This document shows, one piece after another, positions 9,347 to 18,752 of a DNA stretch of 64,000 nucleotides. This stretch comes from Allorhizobium pseudoryzae (GTDB taxonomy: Bacteria > Pseudomonadota > Alphaproteobacteria > Rhizobiales > Rhizobiaceae). A program made the translations under genes and the position numbers. The stretch is taken from positions 1,876,001 through 1,940,000 of the forward strand of contig NZ_CP049241.1 in NCBI RefSeq assembly GCF_011046245.1, read 5' to 3'. The notes below the pieces were generated by a model, which was not told the DNA's origin, made no database searches, and saw only the letters and a list, made by a program, of their open reading frames with translations. Position 1 is the stretch's first letter. Each line of letters opens with the position of its first letter.

Positions 9347-10795
9347 ATGTATCTCGGTCTCGATCTCGGCACGTCCGGCGTCAAAGCGATGCTGATCGAT
9401 GGCGACCAGCGCGTCATCGGGTCCGCCACCGGCGGTCTCGACGTGTCGCGCCCGCATCCCGGCTGGTCGGAACAGGACCCGGCGCACTGGATCCGCGCCA
9501 CTGAGGAGGCGGTTGGCGCGCTGAAGGGGGCGCATCCGGCGGAACTCGCAGCGGTTCGCGGCATCGGCCTTTCCGGCCATATGCATGGCGCGACGCTGGT
9601 TGATGCGAGCGACCGGGTTCTCCGCCCCTGCATTCTGTGGAACGACACCCGCTCCTTTGCCGAGGCCGCGGCGCTCGATGCCGATCCCCGCTTTCGCGCA
9701 CTGACCGGCAACATCGTTTTTCCGGGCTTCACGGCGCCCAAACTCGCCTGGGTGAAGAACAACGAGCCGGATGTGTTTGCCAAGGTGGCCAAGGTGCTGC
9801 TGCCGAAGGATTATCTCCGCCTCTGGCTATCCGGCGAGCATATTTCGGAAATGTCCGATTCCGCCGGCACGAGCTGGCTGGATACCGGCAAGCGCGCCTG
9901 GTCCACCGAGCTTCTCGCGGCAACCGATCTCTCGGAAGATCAGATGCCGCGGCTGGTGGAGGGCACGGAGCAGGGCGGCACGCTGCGCGCCGAACTTGCC
10001 GCCGCATGGGGCATGGGCTCCGGCGTGGTGATTGCCGGCGGCGCCGGTGACAATGCGGCGTCTGCCTGTGGCATGGGCACGGTGGCGGAAGGCCAGGCCT
10101 TCGTCTCGCTCGGCACCTCCGGCGTTCTGTTTGCGGCGAACGGCTCCTACCTGCCGAAGCCGGAAAGCGCGGTGCACGCCTTCTGCCACGCGCTGCCGAA
10201 CACCTGGCACCAGATGGGCGTGATCCTGTCCGCCACCGATGCGCTGAACTGGCATGCCAAGGTCACCGGCCGCACGGCGGGCGAACTCTCCGCCGAAGTG
10301 GGCGCTATACTCCACGCGCCGACGGGCGTGACCTTCCTGCCCTATCTTTCCGGCGAGCGCACGCCGCACAATGACGCAAAAATCCGCGGTGCCTTCATCG
10401 GGCTTGGCCATGAGAGCGGTCGCGCAGAACTGACGCAGGCGGTGATGGAGGGCGTGACCTTTGCCATCCGCGACAGCCTGGAAGCGCTGAAATCCGCCGG
10501 CACCAGCATCAGCCGGGTGACGGCGATCGGCGGCGGTTCGCGCTCGCGCTACTGGCTGACCTCGATTGCCACCGCGCTCGACATGCCGGTCGATCTCCCG
10601 GCGGACGGCGATTTCGGTGCCGCCTTCGGCGCCGCCCGCCTCGGCCTCGTGGCGGCAACCGGTGCCGATCCGCTGTCGGTCTTCACGGCGCCGCAGACGG
10701 CGGAGACGGTGGAGCCGGTTGCGGATCTGACGGCTGCCTATGAGACCGCCTACCACCGCTACCGGGCCCTTTATCCGGCGATCCGGGGGATTTGA
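9347..10795 (+). CDS. xylB: xylulokinase
   Basis: FGGY-family sugar kinase, 482 aa, phosphorylating D-xylulose to xylulose 5-phosphate. The actin-like ATPase fold opens with [15 protein letters not shown] (phosphate-1 loop). [10 protein letters not shown], typical of XylB, lies near residue 80, and the catalytic Asp is in [14 protein letters not shown] near residue 234. [14 protein letters not shown] is another XylB signature. A perfect AAAGGAGG ribosome binding site precedes the ATG. The gene is followed by a RIME-like repeat and then xylA, giving lacI-xylB-xylA in the same direction. Confidence 0.95.
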   Translation: MYLGLDLGTSGVKAMLIDGDQRVIGSATGGLDVSRPHPGWSEQDPAHWIRATEEAVGALKGAHPAELAAVRGIGLSGHMHGATLVDASDRVLRPCILWNDTRSFAEAAALDADPRFRALTGNIVFPGFTAPKLAWVKNNEPDVFAKVAKVLLPKDYLRLWLSGEHISEMSDSAGTSWLDTGKRAWSTELLAATDLSEDQMPRLVEGTEQGGTLRAELAAAWGMGSGVVIAGGAGDNAASACGMGTVAEGQAFVSLGTSGVLFAANGSYLPKPESAVHAFCHALPNTWHQMGVILSATDALNWHAKVTGRTAGELSAEVGAILHAPTGVTFLPYLSGERTPHNDAKIRGAFIGLGHESGRAELTQAVMEGVTFAIRDSLEALKSAGTSISRVTAIGGGSRSRYWLTSIATALDMPVDLPADGDFGAAFGAARLGLVAATGADPLSVFTAPQTAETVEPVADLTAAYETAYHRYRALYPAIRGI

Positions 10796-10807
10796 GAGAG
10801 ACGCGGT

Positions 10808-10909
10808 CCCCTCATCCGCCTGCCGGCACCTTCTCCCCGAGGGGAGAAGGGACAAGCGGCCCGCGCCGGTCTCCCCCTCTCCCCTGGGGGAGAGGGCAGG
10901 GTGAGGGGC
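10808..10909. repeat. RIME-like palindromic repeat, copy 2, inside the xyl cluster
   Basis: Begins CCCCTCATCCGCC and ends GGGTGAGGGG, with internal palindromes TTCTCCCCGAGGGGAGAA and CTCCCCTGGGGGAG. It is the inverted-orientation equivalent of copy 1. It lies between xylB and xylA and could attenuate or process the transcript between them. Confidence 0.75.
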
Positions 10910-10968
10910 TTTCCCATTTCCAGGACGTTTTTGAGAAACACGAAACAGCAACCCAAGGAGAAACACCC

Positions 10969-12279
10969 ATGTCGACAGGCTTTTTCGGCGATATCCAGAA
11001 GATCAAATATGAAGGCGAAGGCAGCCGCAATCCGCTGGCCTTCCGCCACTACAATCCGGACGAAATGGTCATGGGCAAGCGCATGGAAGACCATCTGCGC
11101 TTTGCGATTGCCTACTGGCACACCTTCACCTGGCCGGGCACCGACCCGTTCGGCGGCAACACGTTCGAGCGCCCGTGGTTCAAGGACACGATGGACGCTG
11201 CCAAGCTGAAGGCGGACGTGGCGTTCGAATTCTTCCAGCTGCTCGGCACGCCCTATTACTGCTTCCATGATGCCGACGTGCGTCCGGAAGGCGCGAATTT
11301 CGCGGAAAACACAAAGAACCTCAACGAGATCGTCGATTACTTTGCAGAAAAGCAGGCCGCCACCGGCGTCAAGCTGCTGTGGGGCACGGCGAACCTCTTC
11401 TCGCACCGCCGTTACATGTCGGGTGCGGCGACCAATCCGGATCCGGATGTCTTTGCCTTTGCCGCGGCAACCGTAAAGACCTGCATTGACGCGACCCATA
11501 AGCTCGGCGGTGAAAACTACGTGCTCTGGGGCGGACGCGAAGGCTACGAGACCCTGCTCAACACCGACCTCAAGAAGGAACTGGACCAGATGGGCCGCTT
11601 CCTGAACCTCGTCGTCGAATACAAGCACAAGATCGGTTTCAAGGGCACGATCCTGATCGAACCGAAGCCGCAGGAGCCCTCCAAGCACCAGTATGATTAC
11701 GACGTTGCGACCGTCTACGGCTTCCTCAAGAACTACGGTCTCGAGAAGGAAGTGAAGGTCAATATCGAGCAGGGCCACGCGATCCTCGCCGGCCATTCCT
11801 TCGAGCACGAACTGGCGCTTGCCAATGCGCTCGGCATCTTTGGTTCGATCGACATGAACCGCAATGACTACCAGTCCGGTTGGGATACCGACCAGTTCCC
11901 GAACAACGTGCCGGAAATGGCGCTCGCCTATTACCAGGTGCTTTCCGGCGGCGGCTTCACCACCGGCGGCACGAACTTTGATGCCAAGCTGCGCCGCCAG
12001 TCGCTCGATCCGGAAGATCTGCTGATCGGCCATATCGGCGGTATCGATTGCTGCGCCCGTGGCCTGAAGGCGGCGGCGGCCATGCTGGAAGAGAAGGCGC
12101 TGTCGGGTCCCCTCAACAGCCGGTATGCCGGCTGGGACAAGCCCGAAAACCAGACGATGCTGCGTGGCGAGGAAGGTCTCGATGCGATTGCGGCCCGCGT
12201 GGAAAGCCAGAACGTCAACCCGCAGCCGAAATCCGGCAAGCAGGAGCTTCTGGAAAACGTGGTCAACCGCTACGTCTGA
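10969..12279 (+). CDS. xylA: xylose isomerase
   Basis: Metal-dependent isomerase converting D-xylose to D-xylulose, 436 aa, the usual length of the class II enzyme. The catalytic His is in [11 protein letters not shown] near residue 100. Metal-site Glu and Lys are in LIEPKPQEP near residue 231, and the [15 protein letters not shown] signature follows. The ATG at 10969 is preceded by CAAGGAG and gives the normal N-terminus ([16 protein letters not shown]); the longer open frame upstream runs through the repeat and is not coding. It feeds XylB, encoded just upstream. Confidence 0.96.
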   Translation: MSTGFFGDIQKIKYEGEGSRNPLAFRHYNPDEMVMGKRMEDHLRFAIAYWHTFTWPGTDPFGGNTFERPWFKDTMDAAKLKADVAFEFFQLLGTPYYCFHDADVRPEGANFAENTKNLNEIVDYFAEKQAATGVKLLWGTANLFSHRRYMSGAATNPDPDVFAFAAATVKTCIDATHKLGGENYVLWGGREGYETLLNTDLKKELDQMGRFLNLVVEYKHKIGFKGTILIEPKPQEPSKHQYDYDVATVYGFLKNYGLEKEVKVNIEQGHAILAGHSFEHELALANALGIFGSIDMNRNDYQSGWDTDQFPNNVPEMALAYYQVLSGGGFTTGGTNFDAKLRRQSLDPEDLLIGHIGGIDCCARGLKAAAAMLEEKALSGPLNSRYAGWDKPENQTMLRGEEGLDAIAARVESQNVNPQPKSGKQELLENVVNRYV

Positions 12280-12307
12280 TCAATGGTCGGTCGGGATGGG
12301 GGAAACC

Positions 12308-13330
12308 TCATCTCGACCGCATGGCCGAGGTGACGGAGCCGCGGACGATCAGGTCCGGCAGGAGGAGGATTTCTTCCGTGCCGCCGCCGGGCTCTGCCAG
12401 TTGCTTCAGCAGCAGCGCCATGGCCTGGCGGCCAATCGCCGAGCGGGGCTGGCGCACTGTGGTGAGCGGCGGGTTGAGATAGGTCGCCTGCGGCACGTCA
12501 TCGAAGCCGATGACGGAGAAATCGCGCGGCAGGTCATAACCGCGCGCCGCAAGCCCGTTGATGACGCCGACGGCGGTTGCATCATTGACGCACATGAAGG
12601 CGCTCGGCAGCGTGTCGCGCATGAACAATTGCTCGACGGCGAGACGGCCCGCTTCGACCGATCCCTCGCCGTCGATGACCATGCGGCGGTTCGTCGGGAT
12701 GCGGGCGGCATCGAGCGCGATGTCATAGCCCTTGCGCCGCCGGACGTGGCCGAGCTTCGTCTTCGAATCGCCGATGAAGGCGATGTCGCGGTGCCCGGAG
12801 GCGAGCAGATATTCCGCGGCCTTGCGGGCGCCTGCGGTGTCATCGACCCCGACATAGGAGACCTTGGTGCCGAACACCGGCTCGAAAACGGCAACCGTCG
12901 GCGGCAGGCGTTGCGCCAGTTCCTGGTGGCCGAAAGGTTCGTGGCCGGTAAACAGAACGAGGCCTGCCGCCTGGTTGGAGTTCAAGAACTTGAGATATTC
13001 GAGGCCGCGTTCCGGATCGTTCTGGGTGTGGCCGATGAGGACGCCGTATCCGTGGGCGCGGGCCTCGTTCTCGATGCCGATCAGGATGGAGGAGAAGTTC
13101 GGGTCGCCGATGTCGGGTGCCAGCACCAGGATCATGTTGGAGCGGCCCATGCGCAGCGACCGCGCCATGGCGTTCGTCGTGTAGCCGGTGATGGCGATCG
13201 CCTGATTTACCCGCTGGCGTGTCGATTTCGCCACCTTCTCCGGCGTGTGGATCGCACGGCTCACTGTCGCGATCGAGACTTCCGCCAGGCGGGCAACATC
13301 TTCGATCGTGGCAGGCGCTGCATTCGACAA
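12308..13330 (-). CDS. LacI family repressor of the adjacent sugar ABC operon
   Basis: A LacI/GalR regulator. The DNA-binding helix-turn-helix reads ATIEDVARLAEVSIATVSRA, followed by a type 1 periplasmic-binding sensor domain ending with GFDDVPQATYLNPPLTTV, a family hallmark. A TTG at 13330 gives 340 aa, the normal family length, but the start is uncertain: the open frame continues to a TTG at 13408 and no convincing Shine-Dalgarno was seen for either. It is divergent from the ABC transporter operon at 13528 and convergent with xylA. Two operator-like palindromes lie in the intergenic region. Confidence 0.85.
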   Translation of the reverse strand: MSNAAPATIEDVARLAEVSIATVSRAIHTPEKVAKSTRQRVNQAIAITGYTTNAMARSLRMGRSNMILVLAPDIGDPNFSSILIGIENEARAHGYGVLIGHTQNDPERGLEYLKFLNSNQAAGLVLFTGHEPFGHQELAQRLPPTVAVFEPVFGTKVSYVGVDDTAGARKAAEYLLASGHRDIAFIGDSKTKLGHVRRRKGYDIALDAARIPTNRRMVIDGEGSVEAGRLAVEQLFMRDTLPSAFMCVNDATAVGVINGLAARGYDLPRDFSVIGFDDVPQATYLNPPLTTVRQPRSAIGRQAMALLLKQLAEPGGGTEEILLLPDLIVRGSVTSAMRSR

Positions 13331-13453
13331 TGGCGCAATCCGAGTTTGTGGCCGGGGTGTTCTGGAACAGGCTTCGAATGGCTTGGAATGATCCGGGACC
13401 GGCTGCAACAGTCAAATGGTTGTGTACCGCCATAATCCCCAATGATGCAGTGA

Positions 13454-13488
13454 TGTAAACCTTTACATACGCCATGTAAAGGTTTACA
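13454..13488. promoter_or_regulatory. twin LacI-type operators
   Basis: Two 14-base palindromes, TGTAAACCTTTACA (13454-13467) and TGTAAAGGTTTACA (13475-13488), whose centres are 21 bases apart, two helical turns. They are inverse complements, so the whole forms a 15+15 inverted repeat around ACGCC. They lie between a lacI gene and the ABC operon it should control, 40 bases before the ATG at 13528. Confidence 0.82.
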
Positions 13489-13527
13489 CAATCCTCATAT
13501 GCGGTTGAGGAGCCGCGGGAGGATCAC

Positions 13528-15066
13528 ATGACCGGGGATGGGGAAGAGGCGCACGAGCCCGTGCTGGCGCCCGTATTGGCGGCTGAGCGTGTCTCGAAAA
13601 GCTTTGGCGAAGTGCAGGTTCTGTTCAGCGTCGATTTCGACGTCCTGCCGGGCGAGGTGCATGCGCTGGTCGGCGAAAACGGCGCGGGAAAATCGACGCT
13701 GGTGAAGATCCTGTCGGGCTTCGAAAGCCCGAGCTCGGGACGCCTGCTTCTGGACGGCCAGCCGGTCAGCCTGCCGGCGAATGGTGATGCGGAAGCGCTC
13801 GGCATCATCCTCATCCACCAGGAATTCAATCTTGCCGAACATCTGACGGTGGCCGAGAGCCTGTTTCTTGGCCGTGAGCTTACCCGGTTCGGCATTCTCG
13901 ACCGGCGGTCCATGCGCTCCGAGACCCGCCGCATCCTCGACATGCTGGGCTCTGCGGTGGACGAGGACGCGCTGATCAGTTCGCTCGCCGTCGCCGACAA
14001 GCAGATGGTGGAAATCGCCAAGGCAATCAGCCGCGATGCCCGGGTGATCTTCATGGACGAACCGACGGCGGTGCTGTCGCGGGAAGAGACCGACATTCTC
14101 TTCGATCAGGTGCGCAAGCTGCGTCAGACGGGTACGAGCTTTGTCTTCGTCACGCACAAGCTGAACGAGGTGATGGAACTCAGCGACCGGGTGACCGTGC
14201 TGCGCGACGGGCAGTGGATCAAGACCGCGCCGACTTCGCTTCTCGACAGCGATTCCATCGCCCAGTTGATGGTGGGTCGCGAGCTTTCCAGTCTCTACCC
14301 CGCCAAACACGAGCCGGATGTCGATGAAGAGGTCGTTCTCTCCGTGCGCGGCCTTTCGACGGGCTACGTCAAGGATGTGAGCTTTGACCTGCGCAAGGGC
14401 GAAGTGCTGGGCTTCTCCGGCCTGATCGGCTCCGGTCGGACCGAGATCATGGAGGCGATCATCGGGCTTCGGTCGCGTATCTCGGGCGAGGTGCGGGTGA
14501 AGGGCGAACCGCTGGCCGCGCATGACCTGATGGAGGCGACGCGCCGCGGGCTTGCTTACATGACCAAGGACCGCAAGGGCCGCGGCCTGCTGCTAGACGA
14601 GGGCATGACGGCGAACCTCACCCTGCAATCGCTGTTCCGTCATGTCCGTTACGGTTATCTCGATCCGGTGAGCGAGGCGGAAGCCATGGCGCGCGCCAAG
14701 CGCCGTTTCGACATCCGCGTGCGGGACGACCGGGTCCGCGTCGGGCGCATGTCGGGCGGCAACCAGCAGAAGCTGATGCTGGCGAAGATCATGGAGACCG
14801 CGCCCGAAATCGTCATCATCGACGAGCCGACCCGCGGCATCGATGTCGGCACCAAACAGCAGATCTACCATTTCATCGCGGCACTCGCGCGCGACGGCTG
14901 CTCCGTCATCGTCGTCTCTTCGGAGATGCCGGAGGTGATCGGGCTGTGCACCCGCGTGATGGTGATGCGCGAAGGGCATCTGGTGGGGCAGTTGGAAGGC
15001 GACGACATCAACGAGCAGACGATCATGCGCTACGCCGCTGGCCTGAAACGGCAGATGGCCGGGTAG
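13528..15066 (+). CDS. sugar ABC transporter ATP-binding protein (RbsA/XylG type)
   Basis: A 512-aa fusion of two ABC ATPase domains, as in ribose, xylose and galactose importers (CUT2 family). The first domain has a canonical Walker A (GENGAGKST, about residues 49-57) and the Walker B region VIFMDEPTAVL. The second has a degenerate P-loop (GSGRTE) but a good signature (MSGGNQQK) and Walker B (IVIIDEPTRG). This asymmetry is normal for the family. A GGGAGGA ribosome binding site precedes the ATG. First gene of an operon with permease and binding protein. The substrate is not identifiable. Confidence 0.93.
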   Translation: MTGDGEEAHEPVLAPVLAAERVSKSFGEVQVLFSVDFDVLPGEVHALVGENGAGKSTLVKILSGFESPSSGRLLLDGQPVSLPANGDAEALGIILIHQEFNLAEHLTVAESLFLGRELTRFGILDRRSMRSETRRILDMLGSAVDEDALISSLAVADKQMVEIAKAISRDARVIFMDEPTAVLSREETDILFDQVRKLRQTGTSFVFVTHKLNEVMELSDRVTVLRDGQWIKTAPTSLLDSDSIAQLMVGRELSSLYPAKHEPDVDEEVVLSVRGLSTGYVKDVSFDLRKGEVLGFSGLIGSGRTEIMEAIIGLRSRISGEVRVKGEPLAAHDLMEATRRGLAYMTKDRKGRGLLLDEGMTANLTLQSLFRHVRYGYLDPVSEAEAMARAKRRFDIRVRDDRVRVGRMSGGNQQKLMLAKIMETAPEIVIIDEPTRGIDVGTKQQIYHFIAALARDGCSVIVVSSEMPEVIGLCTRVMVMREGHLVGQLEGDDINEQTIMRYAAGLKRQMAG

Positions 15067-15094
15067 GCAACTGGGTTTATTGTTGGGGTGTGAA

Positions 15095-15217
15095 CCCCTC
15101 ATCCGGCCCTTTGGGCCACCTTCTCCCCAAGGGGAGAAGGGGAGAGCCGCACCGCTGGCGATTCTCCTCTCCCCTTGGGGAGAGGTCCGCCGAGCGCAGC
15201 GGAGGCGGGGTGAGGGA
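15095..15217. repeat. RIME-like palindromic repeat, copy 3, inside the ABC operon
   Basis: Begins CCCCTCATCCGGCCC and ends GGGGTGAGGG, with internal hairpins TTCTCCCCAAGGGGAGAA and CTCTCCCCTTGGGGAGAG. It occupies most of the 216-base gap between the ATPase and permease genes of one transporter operon. Confidence 0.75.
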
Positions 15218-15291
15218 ACGGCTCCACAGGGTGAGAACAAGTTGAAACGGGCCGCCAGAGCCTTGGGGTCGAACGGGAGGAAGTGTTGGAT

Positions 15292-16302
15292 ATGGGTGTG
15301 GACGGCGGGGGACAGGCAGCGAGAAAGCCTCGCTCATTCCTGAAGGATATCGACTTGCGGGCGGTGGCACCCTTTGCCGCGTTGATCCTGCTCTTGATCA
15401 TCGGTGCGCTGGTCAATCCGAACTTCATCGGGCTCACCAACCTCGCCAATGTCGCGACGCGCTCGGCATTCATTGCCATCATCGCGGTCGGAGCGACCTT
15501 CGTCATTTCCTCCGGCGATCTCGATCTGTCGGTCGGCTCGATGGTGGCCTTCGTCGCCAGCCTGATGATCCTGTTCATGAATTCCGGCGCGATTGCCGAT
15601 CCGGCGCTGATGCTGGCGGCGGCCGTCGCGCTCGCCGTCGTCATCGGATCGCTCTGCGGCCTCGCCAACGGTCTCATCACCACCGTTGGCCGCATAGAAC
15701 CCTTCATCGCGACGCTCGGCACCATGGGCATCTATCGCGGGCTCACCACCTGGCTGTCACAGGGCGGCGCCATCACGCTGCGTTCTGCCGAGCAGCAGGC
15801 GCTCTACCGCCCGGTCTATTTCGGCTCGATCGCCGGCATTCCGGTGCCGATCCTCGTCATCCTGCTGGTCACGGCGATTGCCGCCTTCGTTCTCTATCGC
15901 ACCCGGTATGGTCGGCATGTGACCGCCGTCGGTTCCAGCCGCGAAGTGGCGCGCTATTCCGGCATTGCGGTCAACCGCGTGCGCACCATCGCCTTCATCA
16001 TCCAGGGGCTTTGCGTGGCAATTGCCGTGCTTCTCTACGTGCCGCGCCTTGGCTCCACTTCCGCCACCACCGGCATCCTCTGGGAATTGCAGGCGATCAC
16101 CGCGGTCGTCGTCGGCGGCACGGCGCTCAAAGGCGGGGCGGGCCGCGTGTGGGGCACGATCTGCGGCGCCTTCATCCTGGAGCTTGTTGGCAACATCATG
16201 CTGCTCTCCAACTTCATCAGTGAATATCTGATCGGCGCCATTCAGGGCTCGATCATCATCATCGCCATGCTCGTGCAGCGCTCGCTGACGCGCAAGTCGT
16301 AA
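15292..16302 (+). CDS. sugar ABC transporter permease (RbsC/XylH type)
   Basis: Inner-membrane permease of the CUT2 family with eight to ten hydrophobic helices, about 336 aa. Family motifs include FVISSGDLDLSVGSMVAF near residue 75 and a region around VVGGTALKGGAGRVWGT near residue 280, typical of RbsC-like BPD_transp_2 proteins. GGGAGG lies at 15275-15280, so the start may be the ATG at 15292 or the in-frame TTG at 15286 or GTG at 15283. It works with the ATPase upstream and the binding protein downstream. Confidence 0.92.
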   Translation: MGVDGGGQAARKPRSFLKDIDLRAVAPFAALILLLIIGALVNPNFIGLTNLANVATRSAFIAIIAVGATFVISSGDLDLSVGSMVAFVASLMILFMNSGAIADPALMLAAAVALAVVIGSLCGLANGLITTVGRIEPFIATLGTMGIYRGLTTWLSQGGAITLRSAEQQALYRPVYFGSIAGIPVPILVILLVTAIAAFVLYRTRYGRHVTAVGSSREVARYSGIAVNRVRTIAFIIQGLCVAIAVLLYVPRLGSTSATTGILWELQAITAVVVGGTALKGGAGRVWGTICGAFILELVGNIMLLSNFISEYLIGAIQGSIIIIAMLVQRSLTRKS

Positions 16303-16365
16303 CCTGCGGGGGCCGGGTCGCCCCGCAGGCCAACAGAGACCCACCATTCTTTTGGGAGGAAGAAC

Positions 16366-17307
16366 ATGAAGAAGATCCTGAGCCTTGCGCTTGCGATGTC
16401 GGCCGTCTTCGGTGCCGCTCATGCGCAGGACACGAAGACGATCGGCGTTTCCATTCCGGCCGCCGACCATGGCTGGACCGCCGGCGTCGTCTACCACGCC
16501 AATCGCGTGGCGGACCTTTTGATGAAAGAACATCCGGGCCTCAAGGTGGTCGTCAAGACCTCGCCGGATCCGGCCAGCCAGGCAAACGCGATTCAGGACC
16601 TGGAAGTGCAGGGCATCGATGCGCTCGTCATCCTGCCGACCGATCCCGATCCGCTCGTCAATGCCATGAAGGAAGTGAAGGGCAAGGGCACCTTCGTTTC
16701 GATCGTCGACCGTGCGCCATCCGTCAATGACAATTCCGTGCGCGATCTCTATGTGGCCGGCAACAACCCGGCGCTTGGCGAAGTGGCCGGCGAATACATC
16801 AAGAAGAACACGCCGGATGCGCAGGTGGTGGTCATCCGCGGCCTGCCGATCCCGATCGACCAGCAGCGCCAGGACGGCTTCGACAAGGGTATCGCCGGCT
16901 CCAACATCAAGGTGCTCGACCGCCAGTTCGGCAACTGGAACCGCGACGATGCCTTCCGCGTGATGCAGGACTACCTGACGAAATATCCGAAGATCGATGT
17001 GGTCTGGTGCCAGGACGATGACATGGCGGTCGGCGTGCTGCAGGCGATCGAACAGGCCAAGCGCACCGACATCAAGTACATCATCGGCGGTGCCGGCTCG
17101 AAGGACATGATCAAGAAGGTCATGGACGGCGACAAGATGGTGCCGGTCAACGTTCTCTATCCGCCGTCGATGGTGGGGACCGCCATGGAACTGACGGCTG
17201 CCGCGATCTACGACCAGGTTCCGGTCCACGGCACCTATACGCTGGATGCGACGCTGATCACCAAGGACAATGCCAAGAACTACTACTTCCCGAACTCGCC
17301 CTTCTGA
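16366..17307 (+). CDS. periplasmic sugar-binding protein of the CUT2 ABC transporter
   Basis: A 313-aa type 1 solute-binding protein. A Sec signal peptide (residues 1-20, cleaved after AHA) precedes a ribose/galactose-binding fold starting with KTIGVSIPAADHGWTAG. The ligand-contact region VDRAPSVND and the partner motif QDDDMAVGVLQAI are visible. A GGGAGGAA ribosome binding site precedes the ATG. The protein resembles ribose/allose-type binders, but the ligand is not known. The gene closes the transporter operon; a strong terminator follows. Confidence 0.9.
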   Translation: MKKILSLALAMSAVFGAAHAQDTKTIGVSIPAADHGWTAGVVYHANRVADLLMKEHPGLKVVVKTSPDPASQANAIQDLEVQGIDALVILPTDPDPLVNAMKEVKGKGTFVSIVDRAPSVNDNSVRDLYVAGNNPALGEVAGEYIKKNTPDAQVVVIRGLPIPIDQQRQDGFDKGIAGSNIKVLDRQFGNWNRDDAFRVMQDYLTKYPKIDVVWCQDDDMAVGVLQAIEQAKRTDIKYIIGGAGSKDMIKKVMDGDKMVPVNVLYPPSMVGTAMELTAAAIYDQVPVHGTYTLDATLITKDNAKNYYFPNSPF

Positions 17308-17354
17308 GGCCGGGTTTCGGTTCTCTCGGAGCATCGATAGGATGTTTCAAATGC

Positions 17355-17387
17355 TCCGCCCGACCCTTGTGCCGGGCGGGGGTTTTT
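17355..17387 (+). terminator. terminator after the ABC transporter operon
   Basis: Stem CCGCCCG (17356-17362) against CGGGCGG (17373-17379) with a 10-base loop, followed by G-rich sequence and a run of five T. Confidence 0.8.
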
Positions 17388-17473
17388 CCCCGATGCGACC
17401 GCTTTTTTGGTCTGTGAGCGAACCTGTCGCAGGCTCTGCGGTTGTATCCTTTCGCAAAGTCCGTTAGCCCTAC

Positions 17474-17487
17474 CTGCAACGTTGCAG
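17474..17487. promoter_or_regulatory. palindromic operator upstream of the isomerase gene
   Basis: Perfect 14-base palindrome CTGCAACGTTGCAG with the central CG typical of LacI-family operators, 24 bases before the next ATG. It differs from the twin sites at 13454, so a different regulator may bind it. The binding protein is not known. Confidence 0.55.
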
Positions 17488-17510
17488 AAATTCTCAGGGA
17501 GGAGAGATTC

Positions 17511-18563
17511 ATGAAAACGATCAAGGGTCCCGCCATCTTTCTCGGCCAGTTCGCCGGTGATGCCGCGCCATTCAATTCCTGGGACGGAATCACGAAATGG
17601 GCGGCAGACAAGGGCTATGTGGGCGTGCAGGTTCCGACCTGGGCCGGTCAGTTGATCGACCTCAAGAAAGCCGCCGAATCCAAGGATTATTGCGACGAGT
17701 TCGCCGGCGTGGCGCGCGAGAACGGCATCGAGATCACCGAACTTTCGACCCACCTGCAGGGTCAGCTGGTGGCGGTTCATCCGGCCTATGACGAGGCTTT
17801 CGACGGTTTTGCAGCGCCGGAAGTGCGCGGCAACCCGAAGGCCCGCCAGGAATGGGCGGTGGAGCAGGTGAAGATGGCGCTGAAAGCATCGCGGCATCTT
17901 GGCATCAAGGCGCATGCCACCTTCTCCGGTGCGCTTGCCTGGCCCTTCATCTATCCCTGGCCGCAGCGCCCCGCCGGTCTTGTCGAGACGGCCTTCGACG
18001 AACTTGCCCGCCGCTGGACGCCGATCCTCGACTATGCCGACGAGCAGGGCGTCGATGTCTGCTACGAGATCCATCCGGGCGAGGACCTGCATGACGGCGT
18101 GACCTTCGAGATGTTCCTGGAGCGGGTGAAGAACCACCGCCGCGCCAACATGCTCTACGATCCGTCGCATTACGTGCTGCAGTGCCTGGATTATCTCGAC
18201 AACATCGACATCTATAAGGACCGGATCAAGATGTTCCACGTCAAGGATGCCGAGTTCAACCCGACCGGCCGCCAGGGCGTTTACGGCGGATACCAGGGCT
18301 GGGTGGGCCGCGCCGGCCGCTTCCGGTCGCTCGGCGATGGCCAGGTGGATTTCGGCGCGGTCTTCTCCAAGCTGACGGCCAATGATTTCGATGGCTGGGC
18401 CGTGGTCGAATGGGAATGCGCGCTGAAGAATTCCGAGGATGGTGCCGCCGAAGGCGCCGAATTCGTCAAAGCCCATATCATCCGGGTGACCGAGAAGGCG
18501 TTCGACGACTTCGCCTCCGGCGGCACGGACGAGGCGGCCAACCGGCGCATGCTCGGATTGTAA
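17511..18563 (+). CDS. sugar phosphate isomerase/epimerase family TIM barrel
   Basis: A 350-aa xylose-isomerase-like (AP endonuclease 2 superfamily) barrel. Candidate metal ligands lie on successive strands: Glu in CYEIHPGED, Asp/His in YDPSHYV, His in MFHVKDAEF and Glu in VVEWECALK. The ATG at 17511 follows GGAGGAGAG; the longer open frame upstream crosses the palindromic operator. Members act on ketoses, inosose or 3-keto-sugars. Its pairing with a Gfo/Idh/MocA oxidoreductase downstream is a recurring arrangement in oxidative sugar, inositol or glycoside catabolism. The exact reaction is unknown. Confidence 0.85.
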   Translation: MKTIKGPAIFLGQFAGDAAPFNSWDGITKWAADKGYVGVQVPTWAGQLIDLKKAAESKDYCDEFAGVARENGIEITELSTHLQGQLVAVHPAYDEAFDGFAAPEVRGNPKARQEWAVEQVKMALKASRHLGIKAHATFSGALAWPFIYPWPQRPAGLVETAFDELARRWTPILDYADEQGVDVCYEIHPGEDLHDGVTFEMFLERVKNHRRANMLYDPSHYVLQCLDYLDNIDIYKDRIKMFHVKDAEFNPTGRQGVYGGYQGWVGRAGRFRSLGDGQVDFGAVFSKLTANDFDGWAVVEWECALKNSEDGAAEGAEFVKAHIIRVTEKAFDDFASGGTDEAANRRMLGL

Positions 18564-18574
18564 CGCAACCGCAG

Positions 18575-18712
18575 CCCCTCACCCTAACCCTCTCCCCGCC
18601 TGCGGGGAGAGGGGACGAGCACTTCGGCAACGCTGCTGGAGGTGGAGACGGTGCGGCATATCCCTTCTCCCCGTTTCAACGGGGAGAAGGTGGCGGTAGC
18701 CGGATGAGGGGC
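18575..18712. repeat. RIME-like palindromic repeat, copy 4
   Basis: Begins CCCCTCACCCTAACCC and ends CCGGATGAGGGG, with hairpins CTCCCCGCCTGCGGGGAG and TTCTCCCCGTTTCAACGGGGAGAA. Same orientation as copy 1. It separates the isomerase and oxidoreductase genes. Confidence 0.75.
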
Positions 18713-18752
18713 AACGGCATTCACCAAACCTTGTCGAGGAGGAGATTTTTTC

